Below are positions 6,050 through 12,076 of a stretch of 12,076 nt of DNA, piece by piece. Below the pieces are notes generated by a model that saw nothing but the letters and a program-made list of their open reading frames with translations, had not been told where the DNA came from and did no database searches. Every line of letters begins with the position of its first letter. Positions within the stretch are counted from its first letter, which is position 1. The stretch covers positions 2,680-14,755 of the forward strand of contig MHDW01000178.1 in NCBI GenBank assembly GCA_001803645.1, written 5' to 3'. This DNA comes from Nitrospirae bacterium GWC2_42_7. Its GTDB lineage: Bacteria; Nitrospirota; Thermodesulfovibrionia; Thermodesulfovibrionales; UBA6898. The position numbers were made by a program, and so were the translations under genes.

Positions 6050-6223
6050 TTATCGCTTCTCTCTATCCTCGATAACCCGTTTGGAAAGAGAAATGCCAAT
6101 GCCCGTAAGACTCTTCTGTATATCTTTTAGAGTAACGTCAGTATGTCCTTGCTGCTTCGCATGACGGTGCAACTTTGTGCTTATATGTGACTGGCCCATG
6201 ACTTTGGCAAGTGCCTTGCTCAT
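6050..6223 (-). CDS. antitoxin of the VapC-like toxin
   Basis: A 57-residue basic protein starting MSKALAKVMGQSH and ending SLTGIGISLSKRVIEDREKR. The end resembles the 'GSLSxxVIEEREER' tail of small antitoxins encoded just before PIN toxins. I chose the ATG at 6223 over a longer frame from 6283, because AGGAGG (6234-6239) precedes it and the longer frame would run through the palindrome at 6266-6283. There is no obvious helix-turn-helix or ribbon-helix-helix domain, so DNA binding by this short protein is uncertain. Confidence 0.7.
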   Translation of the reverse strand: MSKALAKVMGQSHISTKLHRHAKQQGHTDVTLKDIQKSLTGIGISLSKRVIEDREKR

Positions 6224-6251
6224 ACTATCGATACCTCCTTTCTTTAAGTCT

Positions 6252-6283
6252 ATTCTATCACAGCAATGGACAGGATTGTCCAT
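6252..6283 (-). promoter_or_regulatory. promoter and palindromic operator of the VapC module
   Basis: The perfect inverted repeat ATGGACA (6266-6272) / TGTCCAT (6277-6283) with a four-base spacer lies over the -35 region. A TAGAAT -10 box is at 6252-6257 on the minus strand. The position fits autorepression by the antitoxin-toxin complex. Confidence 0.5.
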
Positions 6284-6339
6284 ACCGCACTATCGAGTTT
6301 CCGTACTTTTGCTTTTGTCATTGTTTTATATCTTTCTGC

Positions 6340-6363
6340 CTTCCGAACTTCCGAGCTTCAGCA
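6340..6363. repeat. octamer repeat CTTCCGAR
   Basis: CTTCCGAA, CTTCCGAG and CTTCAGCA follow one another. This is another short 8-base array in the intergenic DNA, different in sequence from the one at 5328. Confidence 0.4.
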
Positions 6364-6417
6364 TTATTGCACTTTTGATCTCCAGAACTGTTGCTCTGAT
6401 ATTCCACAAATACAAAT

Positions 6418-6678
6418 ATGCAAAGCCAGACACTGCCAAAGATAGCATCTAGAGCTGATAGTACATGGGCGGAACCTGACTTTATTTTAGGTTGGTACGC
6501 ATTACTACTTAGTACAGGAAGCGCAGAAGAACATTTATGTCACGCCATAGAAAAAGACCATAGAGCGCTATTTCGTATTGTAAATAACGACGTATGTAAG
6601 CAATACCCTCATATACTAAATAAACTGAAAGCAAAGTACCAGGATCATACCGAAATTAGCCCTAACAAATCGCTCTAG
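6418..6678 (+). CDS. hypothetical ORF or gene remnant (86 aa)
   Basis: An 86-codon frame whose middle part, WAEPDFILGWYALLLSTGSA to about residue 60, has protein-like composition (alternating hydrophobic and charged helix, then HAIEKDHRALFRIV). No ribosome binding site precedes ATG 6418 and I do not recognise a family. It may be the tail of a decayed gene or a false ORF. Downstream, 6680-6800 shows no gene. The first part of this gap (6284-6417) holds only the octamers and the operator. Confidence 0.3.
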   Translation: MQSQTLPKIASRADSTWAEPDFILGWYALLLSTGSAEEHLCHAIEKDHRALFRIVNNDVCKQYPHILNKLKAKYQDHTEISPNKSL

Positions 6679-6800
6679 CTGAAATTACACAGCTTGCAGC
6701 TAAGACCTGAGTTATAATTTCTCCTGAAAATCTTCACTGCAGAACCTTCTATAAGAACGTTGCTTAGGAGGTGCAATCAACAAAGCACTCTTACCGTTTT

Positions 6801-6865
6801 ATTAAATTATTTCTTTCTTCAATCCATCATTTATGCTATATTCTTTTCATGATCGCGGGAAACAG
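6801..6865 (+). promoter_or_regulatory. promoter/leader repeat, copy 1
   Basis: This 65 bp block is identical to 9078-9142 except at one base. It contains an extended -10 element, TGC-TATATT (TATATT 6837-6842), with no good -35, and an ATG at 6849 six bases further on. It drives the MreB-like gene. Upstream similarity to copies 2 and 3 stops at about 6797. Confidence 0.7.
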
Positions 6866-6902
6866 TTGGATTTTTTCAGAGATAGGGGGAAGCTTTGTTT
6901 GA
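6849..6902 (+). CDS. leader mini-ORF, copy 1 (MIAG...)
   Basis: ATG 6849 opens a 17-codon frame, MIAGNSWIFSEIGGSFV, ending at TGA 6900-6902. It overlaps the TTG start of the MreB-like gene at 6895 by a few bases. The ATG is at the predicted transcription start, so translation would be leaderless and could be coupled to the next gene. Confidence 0.3.
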   Translation: MIAGNSWIFSEIGGSFV

Positions 6903-7314
6903 TTCCTTAGATATCAGCCAATACCTTGGAGGGATAATTTACGTAAAAATATATATCAACCGCTTCAAAATTCGTTTAGTCGGAAAAAATCTCGAAAAAG
7001 ATTTAACAGCATCAAAACCATTCAGCCATGAAAGAATGCTTATCGGAAGTTTTTATGAAGCCGAGTCCTTATTGAAGGAAGGCATTAAAAAGATCTACGG
7101 AAGAAAAGTGTTGAGTCCAATAGTCATTATGCATCCTTTTGAGAGAATGGAAGGCGGTCTAACAACAGTAGAAGAGATGGCCTTAAGAGATTTAGGGGCT
7201 GCGGTAGGTGCCCGTGAGGTATTTATCGTTATAGGAGCAGAACGCTCCGACAAGGAATTGATTCGTGAATTGAAGACAGCTAGTAAAGGCGCAATGAAAC
7301 GTATTAGCACTTAG
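6895..7314 (+). CDS. stand-alone MreB-like actin-fold domain protein
   Basis: A 139-residue protein. Residues 72-114, VLSPIVIMHPFERMEGGLTT followed by VEEMALRDLGAAVGAREVFIVIG, match the part of MreB that reads roughly 'PRVVI..P.GITEVEKRAV.D.A..AGAREVYLI'. Residues 41-66 (KPFSHERMLIGSFYEAESLL) fit the preceding MreB helix. The N-terminal nucleotide-binding DLGTAN loop and the whole second half of MreB are missing, so ATP-dependent filament formation is not expected. Small MreB-related proteins of this size exist in other bacteria, so it may be a real family and not a fragment. The start is TTG with AGGGGGA (6884-6890) four bases upstream. No mreC/mreD is nearby. It may interact with a cell-shape or envelope machine; this is inference. 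Confidence 0.65.
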   Translation: MFDSLDISQYLGGIIYVKIYINRFKIRLVGKNLEKDLTASKPFSHERMLIGSFYEAESLLKEGIKKIYGRKVLSPIVIMHPFERMEGGLTTVEEMALRDLGAAVGAREVFIVIGAERSDKELIRELKTASKGAMKRIST

Positions 7315-7337
7315 ATCAATATATAAATTAATAACTT

Positions 7338-7571
7338 ATGTGGAACATGAACTGGAATACACCTGTGAGGCCATTCTTTAGAGTATTGGGTGCAGTAATA
7401 GGAACAGCGCTCGTGGCATATGCATTTCTTGCTTTCACAACCGACTTGAAATATACTTATCATCCAAAACCAGAATGGATTCCAGATGGTATTTTCGGCG
7501 GATTGCCTCCGCTTATATTGGGTATCATTTTTGTGATCGTTGCTATTCGGGGAAGATTGTATGGTAAGTAA
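7338..7571 (+). CDS. small two-helix membrane protein
   Basis: A 77-residue protein with hydrophobic helices at about 15-34 and 53-71, a short tryptophan/proline loop between them (YHPKPEWIPDGIFGG) and a basic end (RGRLYGK). It begins 23 bp after the MreB-like gene with no clear ribosome binding site, so the start (ATG 7338, or the ATG at 7347) is uncertain. It is probably in the same transcript. I do not recognise a family. Confidence 0.55.
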   Translation: MWNMNWNTPVRPFFRVLGAVIGTALVAYAFLAFTTDLKYTYHPKPEWIPDGIFGGLPPLILGIIFVIVAIRGRLYGK

Positions 7572-7630
7572 AAGCTATCAGTTACTTTTTTGTCCGGGCA
7601 CTGCTTATTCTTCATCGTGAAAACTGAAAC

Positions 7631-8866
7631 TTAAAAAGGTTCTGTCTGACAATCGGGAAAAGTCTTTTCAACTGACATAGGCTCTTCTACGACATGAGCT
7701 TCATTGAAAATCTTACTGGAAATTTCTCTTGATTCAGGGGTAGACCCCTTTGACAAAATACGATACTCTTCTAAACCATTATTTCTATATATCTTTATCC
7801 AAATAATTGAAGCACGATCCCTGTGTGCTAAAGCCAAGAAACCATAAATTTTATTTCCTTTTAAGGCATAACAATCGTAGTATTTTCCGACAAGATATCC
7901 AGGAAATTCTATCGCCGAATATATGCCTGCGCCTAAATAAGCTAAATTATTTATAGGACTGAAAAAAGGGAAATACATGTTATCATTATTGATTGTTTTT
8001 TCAGCTATTAAGACAGGTTGATCCAGAAAAGGATCTGTCTTTAACATTGGCGTTATTAGTCTTCCCACTTTTAGTTTGTTCATATATTTACCCCAAAAAA
8101 CATCATCAGAAACAGAATATGTGATACTAAATTTTGAACCATTAACTGTCATAACATACTCCTGACCATCAGGCGTTGTTTCTCCTTTGCAGATATCAAT
8201 ACTTTCCGAACCATCAATCTGAAAAAGGTCTGCATTTTTAAATCGCATTGATTTACCTTGGAGACGTTCAGAATTCATTTTCTGAGGTAAATACAAAAAA
8301 CCGGTAGTTTCAGTCAATTTAGTTCTGGTCGGTTTCACAAAAATACGATATGCAGTCAGCGTTAAAACATTCAGGAAAACCATCATTAAAAATGACAACA
8401 AGATCGTTAAGGCTGTAATTCTGACTGCTTTGTCTTTATGTCTGTTTTCCGGATATACACCATATGTTCCTGATATTAGATCATGGATTGCTGCTTTATC
8501 TTTTCGGAAGTGTGAGGTTATAAATGTGATTATACCCAAAAATAATGTTCCTATAAGCCAGAAACTGATAAAACGACCTAGAGATCTTAAAAGAGTAGGA
8601 TTCTTGCCATCTTTAGTTTTTATTCTATACCCGCATATCCATCTTGTGAATGTGGTACCGTATAAAACAGGACTTATAATTTGGTCAAATATAAAAATAG
8701 TTGCGTAAAAAGAACCATACACATACTTTAGTGGAGATTCTTGTATGGCGAGTGAATTAAAAGAGGAATTGAATAAAATGTTATACAGACCTTCTAAAGC
8801 AAAACCTAAAAAAAACATGTCAATCAGTAAGGCAACATGCCTTCTGGATGCCCCAACATAGTTCAT
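7631..8866 (-). CDS. RDD-family membrane protein with a large C-terminal domain
   Basis: A 411-residue protein. The first ~140 residues are an RDD domain: SRRHVALLIDMFFLGF (7-22, with R8/R9 and D16), a second helix at about 52-72, WICGYRIKTKDGKNPTLLRS (76-95), a third helix at about 99-118, and the closing DKAAIHDLISGTYGVYP (123-139). A fourth helix (about 150-173) leads to a ~235-residue domain rich in beta-strand-like stretches, probably periplasmic or cytoplasmic depending on topology. RDD proteins are diverse membrane proteins; some act in Na+/H+ exchange, most are uncharacterised. It is convergent with the small membrane protein gene (59 bp apart) and divergent from the lipoprotein gene. 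AGAGGGG lies upstream of the ATG. The large second domain is not recognised. Confidence 0.8.
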   Translation of the reverse strand: MNYVGASRRHVALLIDMFFLGFALEGLYNILFNSSFNSLAIQESPLKYVYGSFYATIFIFDQIISPVLYGTTFTRWICGYRIKTKDGKNPTLLRSLGRFISFWLIGTLFLGIITFITSHFRKDKAAIHDLISGTYGVYPENRHKDKAVRITALTILLSFLMMVFLNVLTLTAYRIFVKPTRTKLTETTGFLYLPQKMNSERLQGKSMRFKNADLFQIDGSESIDICKGETTPDGQEYVMTVNGSKFSITYSVSDDVFWGKYMNKLKVGRLITPMLKTDPFLDQPVLIAEKTINNDNMYFPFFSPINNLAYLGAGIYSAIEFPGYLVGKYYDCYALKGNKIYGFLALAHRDRASIIWIKIYRNNGLEEYRILSKGSTPESREISSKIFNEAHVVEEPMSVEKTFPDCQTEPF

Positions 8867-8926
8867 CGAAGATCCCCTCTAATTAATCTCTTAAATATAT
8901 TCTGATTTTTCATCCCCACGACCGAA

Positions 8927-8955
8927 ATAATAGCATATCGATTAATTTCTGTGAA
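8927..8955 (-). promoter_or_regulatory. promoter of the long RDD gene
   Basis: On the minus strand TTCACA (8950-8955) stands 17 bases from TATTAT (8927-8932), which is preceded by TGC, making an extended -10. The ATGCTAT context is shared with the promoter repeats. It leaves a leader of about 55 nt. Confidence 0.5.
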
Positions 8956-9010
8956 TAAAATTGTTTTCGATCCTGTTCGTGGCGTGGCTGAGGCAAGCTT
9001 TACATATTTG

Positions 9011-9142
9011 TATTTGATGTGTTTATTGCTTTAGGGAAATACAACAATACAAACCCTGTCCCTCACACATTGATTTGATTAAATTATTTCTTTCTTCAAT
9101 CCATCGTTTATGCTATATTCTTTTCATGATCGCGGGAAACAG
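9011..9142 (+). promoter_or_regulatory. promoter/leader repeat, copy 2
   Basis: It aligns without gaps to 10741-10872 over about 130 bp with roughly ten to fifteen differences, and over its last 65 bp to copy 1 with one difference. TGC-TATATT is at 9111-9119, and the ATG at 9126 is six bases beyond it. Weak similarity may extend left to about 8990. Confidence 0.7.
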
Positions 9143-9860
9143 GAAGTTTACTAAAAACTCAAGAATGGCATTTATGAAATTATTCGCAATATTAATTCTC
9201 TTTCAAATCATGATGATGGGATGTGCTACTTCGGGAAAGTATGAAATCAGTAGACCTACTATCGGGGATAAGAGTGGCAGATACAAATATAATAGGATCA
9301 GCAAGTGGGACCAGAAAATAAATCTGAGTGGCATAGATCTTTTCGTGGAGCCTCAAAATGATTGGATAGCCTGGAAATATTTTGCCATCACGATTATTCC
9401 TGTCTGGTTTTCTAAGGATAAGAGTGTCATGGATGAAGGAACTCCTTTTAGATTTGACCTGGCTTTTTTACCGCATGAGGATGACTTTTCATTTGATCCA
9501 ATGAAAGTATCTTTACAGGTAGATGGAGTTAGCGATATTAAACCAAATCGAGTTAATGGGCCTATGCCTAAATATCATCACGGAGGATTTTATCCTGATG
9601 AGTGGGAGAATGAAGCACTATCCGGCGGACGAGTGCTTTGCGGTGGAGGAAGTACTGATGCACGACCAGAATATCCTATCCTTCTTAAAAAGGAATCTCT
9701 TTGGACATGCCTCCAACTTGAATTTGATATTCCAATCCTTTCGCCCAAGCAAAATATTTCATTAAAAATCTATGGACTTACAAAAGATAATCAACATATT
9801 GAAATACCAACAATAGTTTTTGAAAAATTGGAAGAAGCAAGAGGCGACTCCATCCCATGA
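9126..9860 (+). CDS. putative lipoprotein of unknown function
   Basis: From ATG 9126 the protein has a basic n-region, a hydrophobic stretch KLFAILILFQIMMM and a lipobox-like MMGC with the cysteine at residue 33. The mature part begins CATSGKYEISRPTIGDKSG and is a ~210-residue soluble domain rich in aromatic and beta-forming residues; it lies in the periplasm or outer membrane if lipidated. I do not recognise the domain. The start is ambiguous: ATG 9126 is the repeat's leader ATG, in frame here; ATG 9165 or 9174 would give a shorter signal peptide, but neither has a clear Shine-Dalgarno. The stop lies just before a tail hairpin repeat. The next RDD gene follows 61 bp downstream. Confidence 0.65.
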   Translation: MIAGNRKFTKNSRMAFMKLFAILILFQIMMMGCATSGKYEISRPTIGDKSGRYKYNRISKWDQKINLSGIDLFVEPQNDWIAWKYFAITIIPVWFSKDKSVMDEGTPFRFDLAFLPHEDDFSFDPMKVSLQVDGVSDIKPNRVNGPMPKYHHGGFYPDEWENEALSGGRVLCGGGSTDARPEYPILLKKESLWTCLQLEFDIPILSPKQNISLKIYGLTKDNQHIEIPTIVFEKLEEARGDSIP

Positions 9861-9866
9861 AACGAA

Positions 9867-9905
9867 GAACGACTTTAGGGACGTTGTTTCCTGAGTTGCA
9901 TAAAT
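9867..9905 (+). repeat. tail hairpin repeat, copy A
   Basis: These 39 bp match 11742-11780 with three differences. AACGAC and GTTGTT can pair (one G-U) around TTTAGGGAC. It sits seven bases after the lipoprotein stop codon. Confidence 0.6.
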
Positions 9906-9921
9906 GTCATCTAAAGGATAA

Positions 9922-10713
9922 ATGATTATATTCTGGAAAATATATTTTTGGCTTTTAACAATTCTGTTAATTATTGGTTCTATTACAGATGGTTTTAGCA
10001 GCTATTGGGATATTGTTGGTTTACCACTGGATATATGTGCTTTTGTTGGATTCTTCTCCTATGCCTACAGGAAAAAGATATTCAATAAGATTTTTTGGAA
10101 ATCATTTCTGCCTATATATATAATCTGGGATGTAACATATAATCTGGTAATTTATCCAAAATATAGCGAAGAACCAGTAGAAATAATATACATATTGATT
10201 GGATATATTTTCATAGTGCCATTGTACATAGCGCTTTATAGATATGCTTTTAAATTTCTTGAGGGAAAAGAAGAAATTATTGAAAAAGATAGTCCTGAAA
10301 TAGATCCTCTCGATAATGTCCAATATCCATCAATTCCACGGAGGTACCTGTCAACTGTTATCGACAGTATCCTTGTATTGTCTTTATTCTTCATCATTTC
10401 GTTCATCTTCCAAGAGGATAGTTTCTATATAAAAAATATTAGAATTGCTCTTGTTGTGAGCATAGTTATTATATATGAACCTCTTTTCACCAGCAAACTT
10501 TGTACCTTGGGCCAAAAGTTAACGAGTATAAGAGTTAGAGACGCTGGTTCTCGTCAAAAAATATCTCTAGTGTCAGCATTTGTCCGGTCATTTGTTAAGT
10601 TAATTCTTGGTATTATTTCGTTCTTTTCAATTCCTTTTACAAGAAAGAAACGAGGTGTTCATGACTTTGCCGCAAGCTCAGTCGTAATATTTAATTATCA
10701 GGATAAGGATTAA
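9922..10713 (+). CDS. RDD-family membrane protein with extra N-terminal helices
   Basis: A 263-residue polytopic protein. The first ~110 residues hold several hydrophobic helices (about 5-22, 35-47, 60-78 and 86-110) not typical of minimal RDD proteins. After a charged linker (113-135) comes the RDD domain: IPRRYLSTVIDSILVLSLFF (138-157, R140/R141 and D148), a helix at about 174-189, LCTLGQKLTSIRVRDAGSRQ (193-212), a final helix at about 221-237, and KRGVHDFAASSVV (243-255, with D248). AAAGGA precedes the ATG by three bases, a short spacing. It is a different architecture from the minus-strand RDD protein, so the two are not recent duplicates. Function unknown; a role in transport or membrane organisation is a guess. 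Confidence 0.82.
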   Translation: MIIFWKIYFWLLTILLIIGSITDGFSSYWDIVGLPLDICAFVGFFSYAYRKKIFNKIFWKSFLPIYIIWDVTYNLVIYPKYSEEPVEIIYILIGYIFIVPLYIALYRYAFKFLEGKEEIIEKDSPEIDPLDNVQYPSIPRRYLSTVIDSILVLSLFFIISFIFQEDSFYIKNIRIALVVSIVIIYEPLFTSKLCTLGQKLTSIRVRDAGSRQKISLVSAFVRSFVKLILGIISFFSIPFTRKKRGVHDFAASSVVIFNYQDKD

Positions 10714-10740
10714 ATGCCGTGGTCTGGTATTGAATCTTGG

Positions 10741-10872
10741 TATTTGATGTGGTTGTTGCTTTTGGGAAATACAAAAATACAAAACCTGTTCCTCACACAT
10801 TGTTTTTATTAAATTATCTCTTCCTTCAATCCATCGTTTATGCTATATTCTTTTCATGATAGCGGGAAGAGG
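10741..10872 (+). promoter_or_regulatory. promoter/leader repeat, copy 3
   Basis: The third copy, offset exactly 1730 bp from copy 2. TGC-TATATT is at 10841-10849 and the leader ATG at 10856. It begins about 28 bp after the RDD gene stop and drives the secreted-protein gene. Confidence 0.7.
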
Positions 10873-10885
10873 CGGGAATGAATAA
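10856..10885 (+). CDS. leader mini-ORF, copy 3 (MIAGRGGNE)
   Basis: Nine codons, MIAGRGGNE, end at TAA 10883-10885 and overlap the ATG of the next gene at 10878 in another frame. It is the same arrangement as copy 1 and suggests coupling by termination and re-initiation. Confidence 0.3.
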   Translation: MIAGRGGNE

Positions 10886-11291
10886 AAGAGCAAAGTTTAT
10901 CTTATTGAACTGGATTTTCTTAATCTTAGTCAGTGGATATGGTTTGAACCTAGATATTGCTTACAGTGCTCCCAAGCCTTTCTTAGATCAGAAAAAGGTA
11001 GTTCCTCCGCGCATGGAATGGAGTAGGGAAATCGTTTCGAGAAGAGGCGGATCGTTTGCTTTCCGCGTTAGATCGCAGGGACCAATCGGAGTCACTATAG
11101 TTACAGATAGAGGATACAAAACGGCTATGACGCGTGATGAAAAGTCATTCAAAAAAGATGATGTAATTCTAACCGTCGATTCAAAAGACGGCTTATTTGA
11201 AGGGACGGCTACGGTGACTGCGGGTTCGTCATGGTTCATAATAGAAAACCAGACTGATAAGGAAGTTGAAATTCATCTTCAATGCTTTTAG
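10878..11291 (+). CDS. secreted protein, probable beta-sandwich
   Basis: A 137-residue protein with a clear Sec signal peptide (MNKRAK, hydrophobic 7-20, likely cut after A31 in AYSA-PK). The mature ~105 residues read as alternating beta strands: GGSFAFRVRS, PIGVTIVTDRGYK, DDVILTVDSKDG, EGTATVTAGSSWFIIENQTD, KEVEIHLQCF. This resembles small beta-sandwich domains of the kind that bind or sense the envelope, but I cannot name the family. A GAGGCGGGA stretch just before ATG 10878 acts as ribosome binding site. A repeat promoter lies upstream and its leader ORF overlaps this start. Confidence 0.7.
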   Translation: MNKRAKFILLNWIFLILVSGYGLNLDIAYSAPKPFLDQKKVVPPRMEWSREIVSRRGGSFAFRVRSQGPIGVTIVTDRGYKTAMTRDEKSFKKDDVILTVDSKDGLFEGTATVTAGSSWFIIENQTDKEVEIHLQCF

Positions 11292-11375
11292 ACAAGAATA
11301 CATAACAACCTCATGCACAGGATCGCTTTTTACTTCCCCGTGATCCGGGCGTAACATGATAATGAGCATAATATT

Positions 11376-11739
11376 TTGAAAAAAAATCAAATTATCAAGT
11401 GTCATTATAATTGTCTCATTATTGTTGGGATTTGGCTATTATTATATCCAGCATTCAGAAGTTGTTTATTCTGAACCTAAATGGGATTGTAACTACTCAG
11501 AAAATAAATCGCTGTGCAACGTGTCTTTTGAAATAATAAATAAAACACACATACAACAAACCAGAAAAGTAAGTATACGAGCTATAAAAATTCCAGTTAA
11601 TAGTAAACGATCGTCCTTAAAAATATATGGTGAGGAATTGTTTGATATAAATTTGGAACCTTTGGAAATTATTAGGATTAATGAAACATTAGAAGTTAAT
11701 GGAAAGCCTAATGAAATCACAGTCAAGGTATGGAAATGA
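11376..11739 (+). CDS. small signal-peptide protein with a disrupted start
   Basis: The main frame, open from 11380, reads KKIKLSSVIIIVSLLLGFGY (a good signal peptide or anchor) and then a ~90-residue domain with two cysteines close together (WDCNYSENKSLCNVSFEI), probably beta-rich and extracytoplasmic. No ATG is available in frame: an in-frame TGA sits at 11377, and the TTG at 11376 is out of frame because eight As follow it. With seven As the TTG would give MKKIKLSS in frame. The gene may depend on slippage at the A-tract, be a fresh frameshift, or start at TTG 11422 with a shortened signal. The stop lies next to tail repeat copy B. I recognise no family. Confidence 0.5.
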
Positions 11740-11741
11740 AG

Positions 11742-11780
11742 GAACGACTTCAGGGACGTTGTTTCCTGCATTGCATAAAT
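11742..11780 (+). repeat. tail hairpin repeat, copy B
   Basis: Second copy of the 39 bp element at 9867-9905, beginning three bases after the stop codon. GGAACGAC and GTTGTTTCC pair with one bulge around TTCAGGGAC. It is followed by TTGCATAAAT in both copies. Confidence 0.6.
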
Positions 11781-12076
11781 AGGCGAGGCCGGCTGCAAGG
11801 ATTCATGCAGTAATTCTCACATCGGAATGTATCATCTCCCTTCAGAATATCAGGTGTACTGACTGCGTGAATTGAACAAATTGGATGTTATTTTCAGAAA
11901 GTAATACGTTTAACTTGCCGCTTGCCTTCTTTTTGAACTACCGAGTAATCCTCGGTAGTTGTTTCCTCTCCGATCTCATCTTCTTATGACTCCGTCACTG
12001 GCATAAAATCTTCTGTAAAACGCTTATCTTTTCTACCCCTTCGGTCTCAGGTTACTTCCCGAAATACTTCAATATT
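11781..12076. other. right-end stretch without a clear gene
   Basis: I see no complete gene here. On the minus strand the last 25 bases read ILKYFGK then TAA (12052-12054), which could be the end of a gene lying outside the window, but that is too little to call. The main structure is the hairpin at 11936-11960. Confidence 0.4.
11936..11960. terminator. strong hairpin, possible terminator
   Basis: AACTACCGAG (11936-11945) and CTCGGTAGTT (11951-11960) form a perfect ten-base stem with a five-base loop. On the plus strand GTTTCCTCTC follows, a weak T-run; on the minus strand A-rich sequence follows. It could terminate plus-strand transcripts from the small gene, or be a mobile-element end. The GTTGTTTCC following the stem is shared with the tail repeats. 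Confidence 0.4.

Noticed and set aside
6661..6720. possible integron attC site (CCTAACAAATCGCTCTAGC start)
   Set aside because: The left part looks attC-like, but I found no matching GTTRRRY right core with complementary sequence, and the other gene boundaries have no such site.
12052..12076. C-terminus of a minus-strand gene (ILKYFGK, stop)
   Set aside because: Seven codons at the window edge cannot be told from chance.

Overview
The window reads as a bacterial chromosome segment from a Gram-negative, probably uncultured, lineage. It has a LapA-type inner-membrane protein, lipoprotein and Sec signals, and sigma70-like promoters. The combination of a GT81 glycosyltransferase, a lysine-rich coiled-coil protein and many short dispersed repeats suggests Nitrospirota or a deltaproteobacterial relative. 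That taxonomic placement is a guess; there is no rRNA or marker gene here to settle it.

Left part (1-4022): ordinary metabolism. A minus-strand operon runs from a GT81 glucosyl/mannosyl-3-phosphoglycerate synthase-like enzyme through a coiled-coil protein to a LapA-domain membrane protein, followed by the first 22 codons of an exported or membrane protein cut by the window edge. A type-2 glycerate kinase is divergently transcribed. The two divergent promoters are separated by a ~211 bp MITE-like element with nested inverted repeats.

Middle part (4023-6800): repeat-rich, with two type II toxin-antitoxin pairs facing each other. One is a ribbon-helix-helix antitoxin with a PIN toxin (plus strand), flanked by direct repeats. 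The other is a small antitoxin with a VapC-like PIN toxin (minus strand). Each has a palindrome at its promoter that could be the autoregulatory operator. The intergenic DNA holds heptamer and octamer arrays, REP-like palindromes, a structured inverted-repeat block and one good intrinsic terminator. The octamer family also appears inside the glycerate kinase reading frame.

Right part (6800-12076): visibly more A+T-rich, made of poorly characterised envelope genes: an MreB-like stand-alone domain, a two-TM small protein, two unrelated RDD-family membrane proteins, a lipoprotein, a secreted protein and a small signal-peptide protein. A promoter/leader repeat occurs three times (from 6801, 9011 and 10741), before three unrelated genes. 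Each copy has an extended -10 element with an ATG six bases downstream. This ATG opens a mini-ORF starting MIAG that overlaps the main gene's start in two copies and is fused in frame in the third. A second repeat, a 39 bp hairpin-forming 'tail', sits at or just after the stop codon of two genes. The region therefore looks like a set of unrelated envelope genes that have acquired the same expression leader, and it is the best candidate for something undescribed.
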